Shown: positions 50,565 to 58,549 of the stretch, piece after piece
Position numbering within the stretch: the stretch's first letter is position 1
Layout: each line of letters opens with the position of its first letter
Source: Paenibacillus lycopersici
Lineage (GTDB): Bacteria; Bacillota; Bacilli; Paenibacillales; Paenibacillaceae
DNA: 64,000 nucleotides
Reading direction: 5' to 3'
Assembly: GCF_010119935.1 (NCBI RefSeq)
Contig: NZ_CP048209.1
Coordinates: forward strand, 4,095,001-4,159,000
Made by a program: the position numbers and the translations under genes
Notes under the pieces: generated by a model
Databases searched by the model: none
What the model was told of the DNA's origin: nothing
The model's input: the letters and a program-made list of their open reading frames with translations, nothing else

Positions 50565-50664
50565 CTTTCTTCTCACCTCCTCTCGTGCTTCTTCCCGGAA
50601 ATCCTGTTTAACTGTAAAATGATAGATGCGTAATCAGATTCTTGCAGAAAGGAGGCGAGTCAAT

Positions 50665-50889
50665 ATGCCCACTCCTATTCCCTGGACGTTTAAAACCTGG
50701 ATTGCCTGCTTTAAGGGCGTTGATCTCCCAATTGGCGACCTAGCAGACGACATACTTCGCGATTCGAGCTTTCCAGATGAAGACGATTTCGGCTTAATAC
50801 TCGAACACCTGAGTACCAAGTCAAAGGGGAATTCTAACGTTTTGGAGACGTTCGCGCTTGTTTGGAGCTTCTATCAAGTCTCCAAGTAA
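50665..50889 (+). CDS. YozE SAM-like domain protein
   Basis: A 74-residue protein with the YozE/SAM-like pattern (WTFKTWIACFKGVDLPIGDLADDILRDSSFPDEDDFGLILEHL). ATG at 50665 behind GGAGG. It faces against the early operon and its end overlaps the convergent BC1881-like gene by 16 bp. Confidence 0.7.
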   Translation: MPTPIPWTFKTWIACFKGVDLPIGDLADDILRDSSFPDEDDFGLILEHLSTKSKGNSNVLETFALVWSFYQVSK

Positions 50890-51050
50890 TTTACAACCAG
50901 AACCGTTTCGGCGCTGATCTGATCGCGGTCGGCGCCGTACTTCTTCCGCAACTCATACTGCTGATACGCTCCGACTGAAATCCGATCAACCCCATCTCGG
51001 CTTGCCAGCTCTGCAACTAGATCGGCAATGCTGACTTTAGAAAGGTCCAT
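50874..51050 (-). CDS. BC1881-like small phage protein
   Basis: A 58-residue product (DLSKVSIADLVAELASRDGVDRISVGAY ... ISAETVLVVNYLET) fitting the BC1881 family pattern of a leading helix, REGV-type turn and ILVV end. ATG at 51050 behind AGGAGG. Function unknown. Confidence 0.65.
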   Translation of the reverse strand: MDLSKVSIADLVAELASRDGVDRISVGAYQQYELRKKYGADRDQISAETVLVVNYLET

Positions 51051-51080
51051 CTCTCCTCACACCTCCTCTCGTTACTACAA

Positions 51081-51350
51081 TCAATCATAGATGCCGTGCT
51101 CCCGACGCATCGTCAGCACTTCGTCTTCTGTGACGTGGCCGGCTTTGATCATCATGCCGATGTGAGTCACGCCAAGAGCGGCGGATAGTTTGCGGAGGAT
51201 TTCAGGTGACGGTAGTACGCCTTTATATCCTGTTTCCAACTGCGACATGTAGGGGGTAGATATGCCGCACAGATCCTTTACATCCATCATTGTCAGCCCT
51301 TTACGCTTCCGCAGCTGCTTCAAGTAGGCTCCGAATTCCGTCCCATTCAC
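51081..51350 (-). CDS. XRE-family HTH regulator of the early operon
   Basis: An 89-residue protein with a classic HTH_3 domain (FGAYLKQLRKRKGLTMMDVKDLCGISTPYMSQLETGYKGVLPSPEILRKLSAAL). GTG at 51350 behind GGAGG overlaps the upstream stop codon. Different from the CI and Cro-like proteins; may tune early or late genes. Confidence 0.82.
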   Translation of the reverse strand: MNGTEFGAYLKQLRKRKGLTMMDVKDLCGISTPYMSQLETGYKGVLPSPEILRKLSAALGVTHIGMMIKAGHVTEDEVLTMRREHGIYD

Positions 51351-51595
51351 AGCGTTGCCTCCAATTTGTCGATCCGCTCGCACAGCTCGTATTGCCATTC
51401 CACATCCCCGGCCTCGCAGGCGATCCACGCCAATTGCTTAAGCTGATCGAGCTCGCGGACGAGTTTGGCGTTGATGTGCAGGCAATGACTGATCTCGGCC
51501 TGCTCTGCACCTGACAGGTAGATGAGCCCGCCCAGCCTGGTAGACTTTTCAAGCAGCTCCGCCAGGCGGCGGTGCACGGGATGGATGCCGATCAT
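51347..51595 (-). CDS. Conserved small phage protein (DUF7667-like)
   Basis: An 82-residue helical protein (HPVHRRLAELLEKSTRLGGLIYLSGAEQAEISHCLHINAKLV ... ACEAGDVEWQYELCERIDKL) of a type common in Paenibacillus and Bacillus prophages. ATG at 51595 behind GGAGGG. Function unknown. Confidence 0.65.
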   Translation of the reverse strand: MIGIHPVHRRLAELLEKSTRLGGLIYLSGAEQAEISHCLHINAKLVRELDQLKQLAWIACEAGDVEWQYELCERIDKLEATL

Positions 51596-51741
51596 AACAG
51601 CAGCCCTCCCGACGCAATCCAAAAGATGATACCCAAGCCGATTAGCGCGATTACGAGCGCCAGGCTGTCTGGATAGTCAGACGATTCAAAAGTGACGCGG
51701 TCGCCAGGGTCAATATCCTTGCCGTTGATCTTAATGCGCAC
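51592..51741 (-). CDS. 49-residue single-pass membrane protein
   Basis: A GTG behind AAGGAGGG opens RIKINGKDIDPGDRVTFES followed by a C-terminal membrane helix (LALVIALIGLGIIFWIASGG). It overlaps the next gene by ATGA. Unknown function. Confidence 0.6.
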   Translation of the reverse strand: MRIKINGKDIDPGDRVTFESSDYPDSLALVIALIGLGIIFWIASGGLLL

Positions 51742-51793
51742 GATGCAATTCCCTCCTTACGCGGTTGCTTTGAGCGACAGTTACGAAGTCCGC

Positions 51794-52573
51794 TTATCCC
51801 CGAGCCCTCTTGCGGCTCCACTTCTGACCAAGCCGAGGAGTGTACCCGAGAGCAATGCGCTCGTTCGCATACTCTACGAGCAGGTCTTTGGCCGTTTCGT
51901 TGTATACGACCCAGGTCAGCCCGGTGCTGTTCTCTCCAGAGCGGTTGGATTCAAGGCGGCAAAACTGCTCAGTTCGAAGCCCGTGTTCACTGGAAAGCTT
52001 TGATATCAGATGAACCGTTACTTTAGCAATCGCGGCGACTTCCTTTGTCGTATACCAGTTACCAGCAGGGCGAGGTAATCTAGCGGGCTGTGGAGCCGTT
52101 TCGACTCTCGGTTGCCCCGTAATCATCTCCGCAATCTGCTTCCGAATCGCACGATCCGTTTCAGGGGTAAAGAGATCTCCCTGCTCTGCCATCCGAACCA
52201 TTTGGAGCAGCTTCGTAATCTTGTCGTGCTCCATGTTGGCTAGAGGCACTTTAGGCATCGGCACGGAAAGTTGATCGCGCATCCGGTTGAACTCTCCGAT
52301 ATACATCTCCTTGAAGCGTGCCGCCTCTTTGCCGGTGAAACCCATGACCAGGAACGAGAATCCATCTTGTGTGATGAGGTATTTCGAGTAGGTCTGACCG
52401 TTCTGCGGGTGAGTGTAGGGGGTCTCCGCAAAATTGCGGAGGCGGAAATCATCACTACACTCCAAGTTTCGAATTGCTTTTAACACATCATCGTGCCGCT
52501 TGCTGAACGTCTCGGCCACCGCCAGGCTATCCGTGACAGGCTTACCATTGTCGATAAATACGAGTTGAGTCAT
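51794..52573 (-). CDS. Rha family phage regulatory protein
   Basis: The 259-residue protein has an N-terminal Rha (pRha) domain (about 1-105: AVAETFSKRHDDVLKAIRNLECSDDF ... GQTYSKYLITQDGFSFLVMGFTGKEAARFKEMYI). The C-terminal part (about 165-250) has an HTH-like segment (YTTKEVAAIAKVTVHLISKLSSEHG). Rha proteins interfere with growth of some phages and act in lysogeny control. Second gene of the early-right operon. Confidence 0.88.
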   Translation of the reverse strand: MTQLVFIDNGKPVTDSLAVAETFSKRHDDVLKAIRNLECSDDFRLRNFAETPYTHPQNGQTYSKYLITQDGFSFLVMGFTGKEAARFKEMYIGEFNRMRDQLSVPMPKVPLANMEHDKITKLLQMVRMAEQGDLFTPETDRAIRKQIAEMITGQPRVETAPQPARLPRPAGNWYTTKEVAAIAKVTVHLISKLSSEHGLRTEQFCRLESNRSGENSTGLTWVVYNETAKDLLVEYANERIALGYTPRLGQKWSRKRARG

Positions 52574-52848
52574 ATTAGTTCGTTGCCTCCTTGTTCATGT
52601 AGCCACATCAGCAGGAACTCCCTAGTGGCCTTAGTCGGGAAGTACCACTTCCCGCCAAGCTTGAATTTTGGAAAACGCGAGTCGTAAAAAAATTGACTCT
52701 GGATCGTCTCCCAACTCATACAAGTGCGCCGTTTGAGCTCTCCTGTGTCCCAAAATACTTTCTCGGCGTCGACCTCTTTGATTAGCTCAGCGATGTGTTT
52801 ATGGATGATTGCTTTTGCTTCTGCCGCATCTACACTCACAGAGATCAT
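52570..52848 (-). CDS. DUF771 family DNA-binding protein
   Basis: A 92-residue protein with the DUF771 pattern (VFWDTGELKRRTCMSWETIQSQFFYDSRFPKFKLGGKWYFPTKATREFLLMWL), an excisionase/MerR-like fold. It follows the Cro-like gene and overlaps rha by 4 bp. Could be the excisionase, given that none is next to the integrase. Confidence 0.75.
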   Translation of the reverse strand: MISVSVDAAEAKAIIHKHIAELIKEVDAEKVFWDTGELKRRTCMSWETIQSQFFYDSRFPKFKLGGKWYFPTKATREFLLMWLHEQGGNELI

Positions 52849-52883
52849 TTTGCTCCTCCTTTCATTCTACTTTCGCGATAATT

Positions 52884-52900
52884 GTCTACTTAAAGTAGAC
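52884..52900. promoter_or_regulatory. Repressor operator O1 (17-bp palindrome)
   Basis: GTCTACTTAAAGTAGAC, a near-perfect palindrome, downstream of the Cro-like gene and before DUF771. It matches the operator at 53134-53150. Confidence 0.75.
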
Positions 52901-53091
52901 TATGCGATAAAAAAAATTTCATCTACACTGCGATCAACAAGTTTTGAGAACTGCTTTGCCTTCCCGACAGGCATTTCGTCAGGATTGCTTTCCCATTTAC
53001 TAAAAGTTTGGCGGTGCACCCCAAGTTCGGCGGCGACTCTTTTCTGCGTCCAGCCTTTTAGCTGTCTTGCTTGTTTAACGGTCAGTGTCAT
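52900..53091 (-). CDS. Cro-like XRE repressor
   Basis: A 63-residue HTH protein (VKQARQLKGWTQKRVAAELGVHRQTFSKWESNPDEMPVGKAKQF) divergent from the CI-like repressor. The first gene of the lytic transcript. It sits between two copies of a 17-bp operator. Confidence 0.85.
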   Translation of the reverse strand: MTLTVKQARQLKGWTQKRVAAELGVHRQTFSKWESNPDEMPVGKAKQFSKLVDRSVDEIFFIA

Positions 53092-53127
53092 CGCTGCAAC
53101 ACCTCCTCTCTGCTGCCGTTGAATCCA

Positions 53128-53156
53128 ATAATAATCTACCTAAAGTAGAATGTCAA
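53128..53156 (-). promoter_or_regulatory. Early lytic promoter with operator O2 in its spacer
   Basis: On the minus strand TTGACA (53151-53156) and TATTAT (53128-53133) are 17 bp apart, and the whole spacer is the operator ATCTACCTAAAGTAGAA. Binding there would block the early promoter directly. Confidence 0.85.
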
Positions 53157-53187
53157 CGACCTAAATCACAATTAATCTATCTTTGAG

Positions 53188-53216
53188 TTGATTTTTATCG
53201 ACATACTATGTATACT
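53188..53216 (+). promoter_or_regulatory. Repressor maintenance promoter
   Basis: TTGATT (53188-53193) and TATACT (53211-53216), 17 bp apart, ahead of the CI-like gene. Confidence 0.75.
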
Positions 53217-53246
53217 CTGGACATAAACCAATTTGGAGTGATGATT

Positions 53247-53573
53247 GTGAGTATCGCGGATAACATCAAAAAGTTAAGGGAGCGATATGATCTAACCCAA
53301 CAGCAGCTCGCCGAGATTGCTGGTGTAACGAATAAAGCGGTCTCCGCATGGGAGACAGGCCTAAAGGAGCCGAGAATGGGCGCAATCGAGAAGATCGCGA
53401 ACCGTTTCGGAATAAAAAAGAGTAACATTATAGAAGAAAACGGCTTGGACCTGATCACTGACGACAAGCCAGAAACGCTGGCAGCTCATTTTGATGGCGA
53501 AGATTATACCAAAGAAGAAATGGACGAGATCTTGGAATACGCAAAATATATCAAATCCAAGCGGAAGGACTGA
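53247..53573 (+). CDS. CI-like phage repressor (HTH only)
   Basis: A 108-residue protein with an N-terminal XRE domain (NIKKLRERYDLTQQQLAEIAGVTNKAVSAWETGLKEPRMGAIEKIA) and an acidic helical tail. It lacks a self-cleaving peptidase domain, so induction must come from outside, likely the ImmA-like protein encoded 1 bp after it. GTG at 53247 lies behind TTTGGAGTG. Confidence 0.87.
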   Translation: MSIADNIKKLRERYDLTQQQLAEIAGVTNKAVSAWETGLKEPRMGAIEKIANRFGIKKSNIIEENGLDLITDDKPETLAAHFDGEDYTKEEMDEILEYAKYIKSKRKD

Positions 53574-54065
53574 ATGCTTATGCATCTTCTCCCGCTTTAC
53601 GCCGAGGCCGAGCGCGAAGGGATTAAAGTGGTCGATTACCGGTTTAAATCCAAACGGATTAAGGGATTGTACTCAGACAATGTCATAACCATCAATGCGG
53701 CAGCGGTCTGCAGCAAAGAAGAGCGCATTTGTGTCCTCGCTGAGGAACTAGGGCACCACCACACTTCTTTCGGCAATATCCTCGACCAGGCAGACGTTCG
53801 AAACCGTAAGCAAGAGCGCCGCGCCCGAGGCTGGGCGTACCAGCGCCTCGTTCCGCTCTCTACAATTGCACAAGCCCACCATAAAGGTGTACGGAGCCGA
53901 CATGAGCTCGCAGCATTTTTAGGTGTCACCGAGGATTTTTTGCAACAGGCCATCAGCTACTACATAGATAAGTACGGCCTGTCCGCACAGGTCGGTCATC
54001 GAACCGTAGTTTTTGAGCCATTGGGAGTGCTAGACCTGTTTGACTATACATGCTTTGTTTGCTGA
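53574..54065 (+). CDS. ImmA/IrrE-type metallopeptidase
   Basis: A 163-residue protein with the ImmA-type helix VLAEELGHHHTSFGN. The first ligand position of HExxH reads Glu-Glu-Leu-Gly-His-His, as in a common phage subgroup with AEELGHH. The C-terminal part is helical (RRARGWAYQRLV ... ELAAFLGVTEDFLQQAISYY). ImmA proteins cut cognate HTH repressors, such as the one encoded just upstream, to induce the element. Confidence 0.87.
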   Translation: MLMHLLPLYAEAEREGIKVVDYRFKSKRIKGLYSDNVITINAAAVCSKEERICVLAEELGHHHTSFGNILDQADVRNRKQERRARGWAYQRLVPLSTIAQAHHKGVRSRHELAAFLGVTEDFLQQAISYYIDKYGLSAQVGHRTVVFEPLGVLDLFDYTCFVC

Positions 54066-54108
54066 CTCGCGCTTTCCTGCCGTGAGGCGGTTTACTATAG
54101 ATACAAAA

Positions 54109-54122
54109 CGAACATATGTTCT
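54109..54122. promoter_or_regulatory. LexA box in front of the integrase gene
   Basis: CGAAC-ATAT-GTTCT matches the Gram-positive LexA consensus with one mismatch. It lies 17 bp before the integrase ATG, just upstream of its ribosome binding site and downstream of a TACTAT -10-like element. Confidence 0.75.
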
Positions 54123-54138
54123 GAAAGGTGGAAAAGAA

Positions 54139-55299
54139 ATGGCAAGTTACAAGAAACACTCGACCGGATGGGAGTACCGTTTAAAGTACACAGACCCTTT
54201 TACAAAAAAAGTCCGCGAGAAATCGGAACGAGGTTTTAGGGTAAAACCTGAGGCCGAACTGGCGGCTGCGGAGTTTTTACGGAAGCTTAAGGAGGGTTCG
54301 GAGCAATCTGATCTGCCGCTATCCGATTATCTGGATCACTGGATTGAGAATTACCAAAAGGGTGTAAAAAGAAAAAATACGGCGGCACTGCACGAATTAA
54401 ACGTTAAAAATCACATTAAGCCGTATTTTAAAAAACTAATGCTTCGAGAATTGAAACCGGACATGTACCAGAAATTCCTCGATCACTGCCTGAGCAAAGG
54501 ATTGAGTCGTCGGACTGTCGAGATCATCCATACTACAGTCAATTCCGCGATGAGTCGGGCGCTAATTCAGGGTAAGATCGATCGTAATCCTTGCGTAGGC
54601 GCTATTAACAAAGGCATCAAGCGAAAACGAGAAGTGCAGTTTATCGAGTCATCGGATGTCCCTCATTTTCTGCAAGCAGCTCACAATTACGGTTATATCT
54701 ACTGGATATTTTTCCGGCTGCTCATTGGAACAGGTCTGCGAAAAGGCGAAGCCGGGGCACTTCAATGGAGCGATATCGATTTTAAAAACCTGTCGATTCG
54801 CATAAATAAGACATTAGACTTCAAAGCAAAGATTAATGAAGCGATGTTTGGGGATACAAAGACGATGCATTCCGAGCGGATCGTAAAAATCAGCGAGGGG
54901 CTCGCGAGCGACTTGCGGTTCCATCTTGCTTGGCAAAACCAAAACAAACTCAACTCGGGTGATTTGTACTACCATAAGCTTAATCTGGTCCTGTGCCGAC
55001 CAGACGGCTCGCCGATGCGAAACTCCAGCCTATTTAACGCATTTGAACGGATACTTATTCGGGCAAAGCTTCCAGCTCTACCGATCCATGCGCTGCGCCA
55101 TACACGCGCGGTCCTCATGCTCGAGGCCGGAGCCGATATGAAGTATGTCCAGGAGCAGCTCGGACACGGGAGCATTCAGATCACATCCGACGTCTACTCA
55201 CACATCTCCAAAAAACTCGAGGCGAAAAACACCGATAAAATTGATGCCTACGTAGATGGTCTGACTCAAAAGACGGGGGGCATTTCGGGGGCAGATTGA
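54139..55299 (+). CDS. int: Tyrosine-type integrase
   Basis: The 386-residue recombinase has an N-terminal arm-binding domain (KHSTGWEYRLKYTDPFTKKVREKSERGF), a core-binding SAM-like domain (about 65-165) and a catalytic domain with Arg in TGLRKGEAG (about 200), HxxR in HALRHTR (about 317), His in LGHGS (about 341) and Tyr in DVYSHIS (about 352). It is next to attR, as expected. The ATG at 54139 follows AAAGGTGG; no need for the longer frame to 54040. Confidence 0.94.
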   Translation: MASYKKHSTGWEYRLKYTDPFTKKVREKSERGFRVKPEAELAAAEFLRKLKEGSEQSDLPLSDYLDHWIENYQKGVKRKNTAALHELNVKNHIKPYFKKLMLRELKPDMYQKFLDHCLSKGLSRRTVEIIHTTVNSAMSRALIQGKIDRNPCVGAINKGIKRKREVQFIESSDVPHFLQAAHNYGYIYWIFFRLLIGTGLRKGEAGALQWSDIDFKNLSIRINKTLDFKAKINEAMFGDTKTMHSERIVKISEGLASDLRFHLAWQNQNKLNSGDLYYHKLNLVLCRPDGSPMRNSSLFNAFERILIRAKLPALPIHALRHTRAVLMLEAGADMKYVQEQLGHGSIQITSDVYSHISKKLEAKNTDKIDAYVDGLTQKTGGISGAD

Positions 55300-55330
55300 T
55301 AGTACAACCTGCACACTCCAAAATGCCCCC
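55276..55330 (+). terminator. Long-range inverted repeat after the integrase
   Basis: GGGGGCATTT (55276-55285) and AAATGCCCCC (55321-55330) can pair across a 35-nt loop that includes the int stop codon. No T run, so function as terminator is uncertain. It is the only structure now separating int and glnA, which converge here. Confidence 0.4.
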
Positions 55331-55368
55331 AGAATAAAAAGCCCCTCAAACCCGCGCCATTACTGCAT

Positions 55369-55429
55369 TCGTCATTCTAGTACAGCGTCAGATACTGATC
55401 CCGTTCCCACTCATGAATCTGGGTGCGGT
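55369..55429. repeat. attR: 61-bp core within the glnA 3' end
   Basis: Identical to 12463-12523. Because this copy is joined to the rest of glnA, the gene is kept intact after integration. Confidence 0.95.
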
Positions 55430-56705
55430 ACATATCCCATTCGATTTCCTTCAGCTCGTAGAAGTGAGACAGCGCGTGTTCGCCCAGCGCGTCGCAGATG
55501 ACTTCGCTGCGAAGCAGCTCGGAGAGCGCTTCTTTCAGGTCGTCCGGCAAGCTCGGGATGCCCTCTTCAATCCGCTCTTCGTCGGTCATAACGTAGATGT
55601 TGCGGTCCGTCGGCGCCGGAAGAGGCGTCTTGTTCTGAATGCCGTCCAAGCCGGCTTTCAACATAACGGCAAGCGCGAGATACGGGTTCGCCGCCGGGTC
55701 CGGGCTGCGCACTTCGATCCGCGTGCTCAGTCCGCGGGAAGCCGGAATACGGATCATCGGACTGCGGTTGCTCGCGGACCATGCCACATAACACGGCGCC
55801 TCGTAGCCGGGCACCAGACGCTTATACGAGTTGACGGTCGGGTTCGTTACAGCCGCGAAAGCACGGGCGTGTTTCAGCACGCCAGCCATGTAATAACGCG
55901 CCGTTTGGCTCAGGCCGAGCTTGTCGCTCTCGTCATAGAACGCGTTGACATTGCCTTGGAACAGCGACTGATGGCAGTGCATGCCGGAGCCGTTTACGCC
56001 GAACAGCGGTTTCGGCATGAACGTCGCGTGCAGGCCGTGTTGACGCGCGATCGTCTTGACGACGAGCTTGAACGTTTGAATTTGGTCGGCCGCTTTGATG
56101 GCGTCCGCGTATTTGAAGTCGATCTCATGCTGGCCCGGCGCCACTTCGTGGTGGGAAGCTTCGATTTCGAAGCCCATCTCTTCGAGCGTCAGCACGATTT
56201 CGCGTCGGCAGTTCTCGCCGAGATCCATCGGCGCAAGGTCGAAATAACCGCCTTGGTCGTTCAGCTCCGTCGTCGGATTGCCGTTCGCATCCGTTTTGAA
56301 CAGGAAGAATTCCGGTTCCGGACCGACGTTCATCGACGTAAAGCCCATTTCTTCCGCTTCTTTCAGCACGCGCTTCAGGATACCGCGCGGATCGCCCGCG
56401 AACGGCGTGCCGTCCGGCATATACACATCGCAAATCAAACGGGCAATGCGGTCTTCCGCTACCCATGGGAATACGACCCACGTATCCAAATCCGGATACA
56501 GGTACATGTCGGATTCTTCGATACGCACGTAGCCTTCGATCGAAGAGCCGTCGAACATCATTTTGTTGTCAAGCGCCTTCTCCAGCTGGCTGACGGGAAT
56601 CTCGACGTTCTTGATCGTGCCGAGCAAATCCGTGAATTGCAGTCGAATAAACCGAACATTCTGTTCCTGTGCGATACGTCTGATGTCATCTTTCGTGTAG
56701 CTCAC
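55377..56705 (-). CDS. glnA: Glutamine synthetase, type I (GSI-alpha)
   Basis: The 442-residue enzyme makes glutamine from glutamate and ammonia. Motifs include [17 protein letters not shown], the putative ATP-binding [12 protein letters not shown], metal ligands EPEFF and [10 protein letters not shown], and the C-terminal Arg loop region. Length fits the GlnR-regulated Firmicute form. It follows glnR by 51 bp. Its last 17 codons are the phage attachment core, and its original terminator now lies 43 kb away at 12377-12424. Confidence 0.97.
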   Translation of the reverse strand: MSYTKDDIRRIAQEQNVRFIRLQFTDLLGTIKNVEIPVSQLEKALDNKMMFDGSSIEGYVRIEESDMYLYPDLDTWVVFPWVAEDRIARLICDVYMPDGTPFAGDPRGILKRVLKEAEEMGFTSMNVGPEPEFFLFKTDANGNPTTELNDQGGYFDLAPMDLGENCRREIVLTLEEMGFEIEASHHEVAPGQHEIDFKYADAIKAADQIQTFKLVVKTIARQHGLHATFMPKPLFGVNGSGMHCHQSLFQGNVNAFYDESDKLGLSQTARYYMAGVLKHARAFAAVTNPTVNSYKRLVPGYEAPCYVAWSASNRSPMIRIPASRGLSTRIEVRSPDPAANPYLALAVMLKAGLDGIQNKTPLPAPTDRNIYVMTDEERIEEGIPSLPDDLKEALSELLRSEVICDALGEHALSHFYELKEIEWDMYRTQIHEWERDQYLTLY

Positions 56706-56756
56706 GCGATCAGCTCCTTAATAGTGGTGGTTGGAATTATGGCGAATGGCATTCGA

Positions 56757-57170
56757 TTATCTTTTGTTATAGAAGTGGGACAATTGACCTTGGATAAGCG
56801 AGGCCTTGTTCCCGGGCCTCTTCTCAATCAGCTGTTGTTTCAACAGGCGGTGAAGCTGGGCGTCGGACAGCTCGCGTCGCTTCACTTCGGAAAGCTCGCT
56901 CACGACGGTTGCATCCTCCGATTCCTTGGAAACCGGATTCATGACTTGCTTAATGCCGGCAATGTTAACGCCCTTCTCGATCAGCGATTTGATTTCGAGC
57001 AGCCGCTCCACGTCATTGAACGAGAATAACCTTTGGTTGCCGGACGTACGTGCAGGCACGATCAACTCATGCTGTTCGTAGTAACGGATTTGCCGTGCGG
57101 TCAAATCCGTCAGCTTCATGACGATGCCGATCGGAAAAAGCGCCATATTTCTGCGTATTTCGTCACCCAT
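56757..57170 (-). CDS. glnR: Nitrogen repressor GlnR (MerR family)
   Basis: The 137-residue protein has a MerR-type winged helix (FPIGIVMKLTDLTARQIRYYEQHELIVPARTSGNQRLFSFNDVERLLEIKSLIEKG) and a C-terminal tail that senses feedback-inhibited GlnA. It represses glnRA and other nitrogen genes in excess nitrogen. It is the first gene of the glnRA operon. Confidence 0.95.
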   Translation of the reverse strand: MGDEIRRNMALFPIGIVMKLTDLTARQIRYYEQHELIVPARTSGNQRLFSFNDVERLLEIKSLIEKGVNIAGIKQVMNPVSKESEDATVVSELSEVKRRELSDAQLHRLLKQQLIEKRPGNKASLIQGQLSHFYNKR

Positions 57171-57212
57171 ATCGCATCAACCTTCCAGTGTCTGATATAT
57201 GCTTCCATTGTA

Positions 57213-57235
57213 ACGCTACGCCAAAAACATGTCAA
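57213..57235 (-). promoter_or_regulatory. glnRA promoter
   Basis: On the minus strand TTGACA (57230-57235) is followed after about 17 bp by TACAAT. The -35 overlaps the stop codon of the upstream gene at 57232. Confidence 0.75.
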
Positions 57236-58515
57236 GTTGTGTAAGGTTTAATTACAATTAACTTACGGTCGGCTAGCATGGACAACGCATTCAGAACACC
57301 ATATTTGACATGGGCATAGGTGAGACCGCCTTGCATATAGGCGATATACGGTTCGCGAATCGGAGCGTCCGCGGACAGCTCCAAGCTGCCGCCTTGCATG
57401 AACGTACCGGCAGCCATGATGACGGGATGTTCGTACCCCGGCATGTCCCACGGCTCGGGAACGACATGGGCATCGACGGCAGATGCGCGCTGCACGCCCT
57501 GCACGAACGCGATCAGCTGCTCCGCTTCCTTGAAGCGGATCGCCTGGATCAGGTCCGTTCGCGGAGCGTCGTAGCGCGGGTTGCTTTCGAAGCCGAGCAT
57601 TTCGAACATCGCCGCTCCGAAGACGCTGCCCTTGAGCGCTTGTCCGACGAGATGAGGAGCAAGGAACAAGCCCTGGTACATCGCGCGCAGCGTTCCGAGC
57701 GTTGCGCCGACCTCGCCTCCGATGCCCGGCGCGGTTAACCGGTAAGACGTCAATTCCACCGCGTGTTTGGTGCCGGCCACGTATCCGCCCGTAGGCGCCA
57801 GGCCGCCGCCCGGATTCTTGATCAGCGAGCCGGCCATCAGATCGACGCCGACCTGGGTCGGCTCCAGCTCTTCCGTGAATTCGCCGTAACAGTTATCTAC
57901 GAAGACGTAGACGTCCGGTTTCAACGCTTTGACCCGCTCGACCATCTCCCCGATCTGGGCGACCGTGTAAGAGGCGCGCCAATCATAGCCGCGCGAGCGT
58001 TGAATGCCGATGACGCGCGTCCGGCCGGTGATCTTTGCCGCGACGGTTTCCCAGTCGATCGAGCCATCCGGCAGCGGCGCCGCTTCGCCATAGCCGATGC
58101 CGAAGTCCTGCAGCGAGCCTTTGCCGTCCCCTGGCTCGCCGATGACTTTATGCAGCGTGTCGTACGGCCGGCCCGTGATATAGAGCAGTTCGTCCCCCGG
58201 CCGAAGCAGGCCGAATAACGCACAGCTGATCGTGTGCGTGCCGGATACGAAATGCGGCCTGACGAGCGCCGCCTCGGCGCCCATTACGTCCGCGTATACG
58301 AGATCGAGCACTTCCCTGCCGGTATCGTTATAACCGTAGCCCGTCGAGCCGTTGAAATGAAAATCGCTTACCCGATGCTGCTGGAACGCATCGATCACCT
58401 TCCATTGATTGCGTTCGGCGATACCGTCAATGGAACGAAAAACAGGGGCGGCCTGCTGCTCCGCAGCCTCCGCCCACTTCGTTAAAGCCAACCAGTTGTC
58501 ACCTTGACGTTTCAC
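57232..58515 (-). CDS. ynbB: PLP-dependent enzyme, YnbB / methionine gamma-lyase-like
   Basis: The 427-residue fold-type I enzyme has the PLP lysine in GSLIKNPGGG, an Asp in VFVDNCYGEF, and DFHFNGSTGYGYNDTGRE near the start. It is the YnbB family found before glnR in Bacilli; the family is annotated as methionine gamma-lyase-like or aluminium-resistance-related, with no proven reaction. GTG at 58515 behind GGAG. It ends inside the glnRA control region. Confidence 0.88.
   Translation of the reverse strand: MKRQGDNWLALTKWAEAAEQQAAPVFRSIDGIAERNQWKVIDAFQQHRVSDFHFNGSTGYGYNDTGREVLDLVYADVMGAEAALVRPHFVSGTHTISCALFGLLRPGDELLYITGRPYDTLHKVIGEPGDGKGSLQDFGIGYGEAAPLPDGSIDWETVAAKITGRTRVIGIQRSRGYDWRASYTVAQIGEMVERVKALKPDVYVFVDNCYGEFTEELEPTQVGVDLMAGSLIKNPGGGLAPTGGYVAGTKHAVELTSYRLTAPGIGGEVGATLGTLRAMYQGLFLAPHLVGQALKGSVFGAAMFEMLGFESNPRYDAPRTDLIQAIRFKEAEQLIAFVQGVQRASAVDAHVVPEPWDMPGYEHPVIMAAGTFMQGGSLELSADAPIREPYIAYMQGGLTYAHVKYGVLNALSMLADRKLIVIKPYTT
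57240..57256. promoter_or_regulatory. GlnR/TnrA box
   Basis: TGTAA-N7-TTACA fits the consensus TGTNA-N7-TNACA exactly. It lies 4 bp upstream of the glnRA -35 and inside the last codons of the neighbouring ynbB-like gene. Confidence 0.85.
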
Positions 58516-58549
58516 TGTCCAAGTCTCTCCTCTTAATCGCAAGCTTGCG

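Larger units (their letters stand above)
12463..55429. mobile_element. Complete temperate podovirus-like prophage inserted in the 3' end of glnA
   Basis: The element is about 43 kb and bounded by perfect 61-bp direct repeats. It has all expected modules: integrase next to attR, lysogeny switch, early and replication genes, late regulator, packaging, head, short tail, ejection proteins and lysis, with no obvious inactivating break. Most genes are on the minus strand; the repressor, ImmA-like and integrase genes, a small cassette at 41359-41968 and a few single genes are on the plus strand. No tape measure, tube or sheath gene was found. It looks intact and possibly inducible. Confidence 0.93.
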
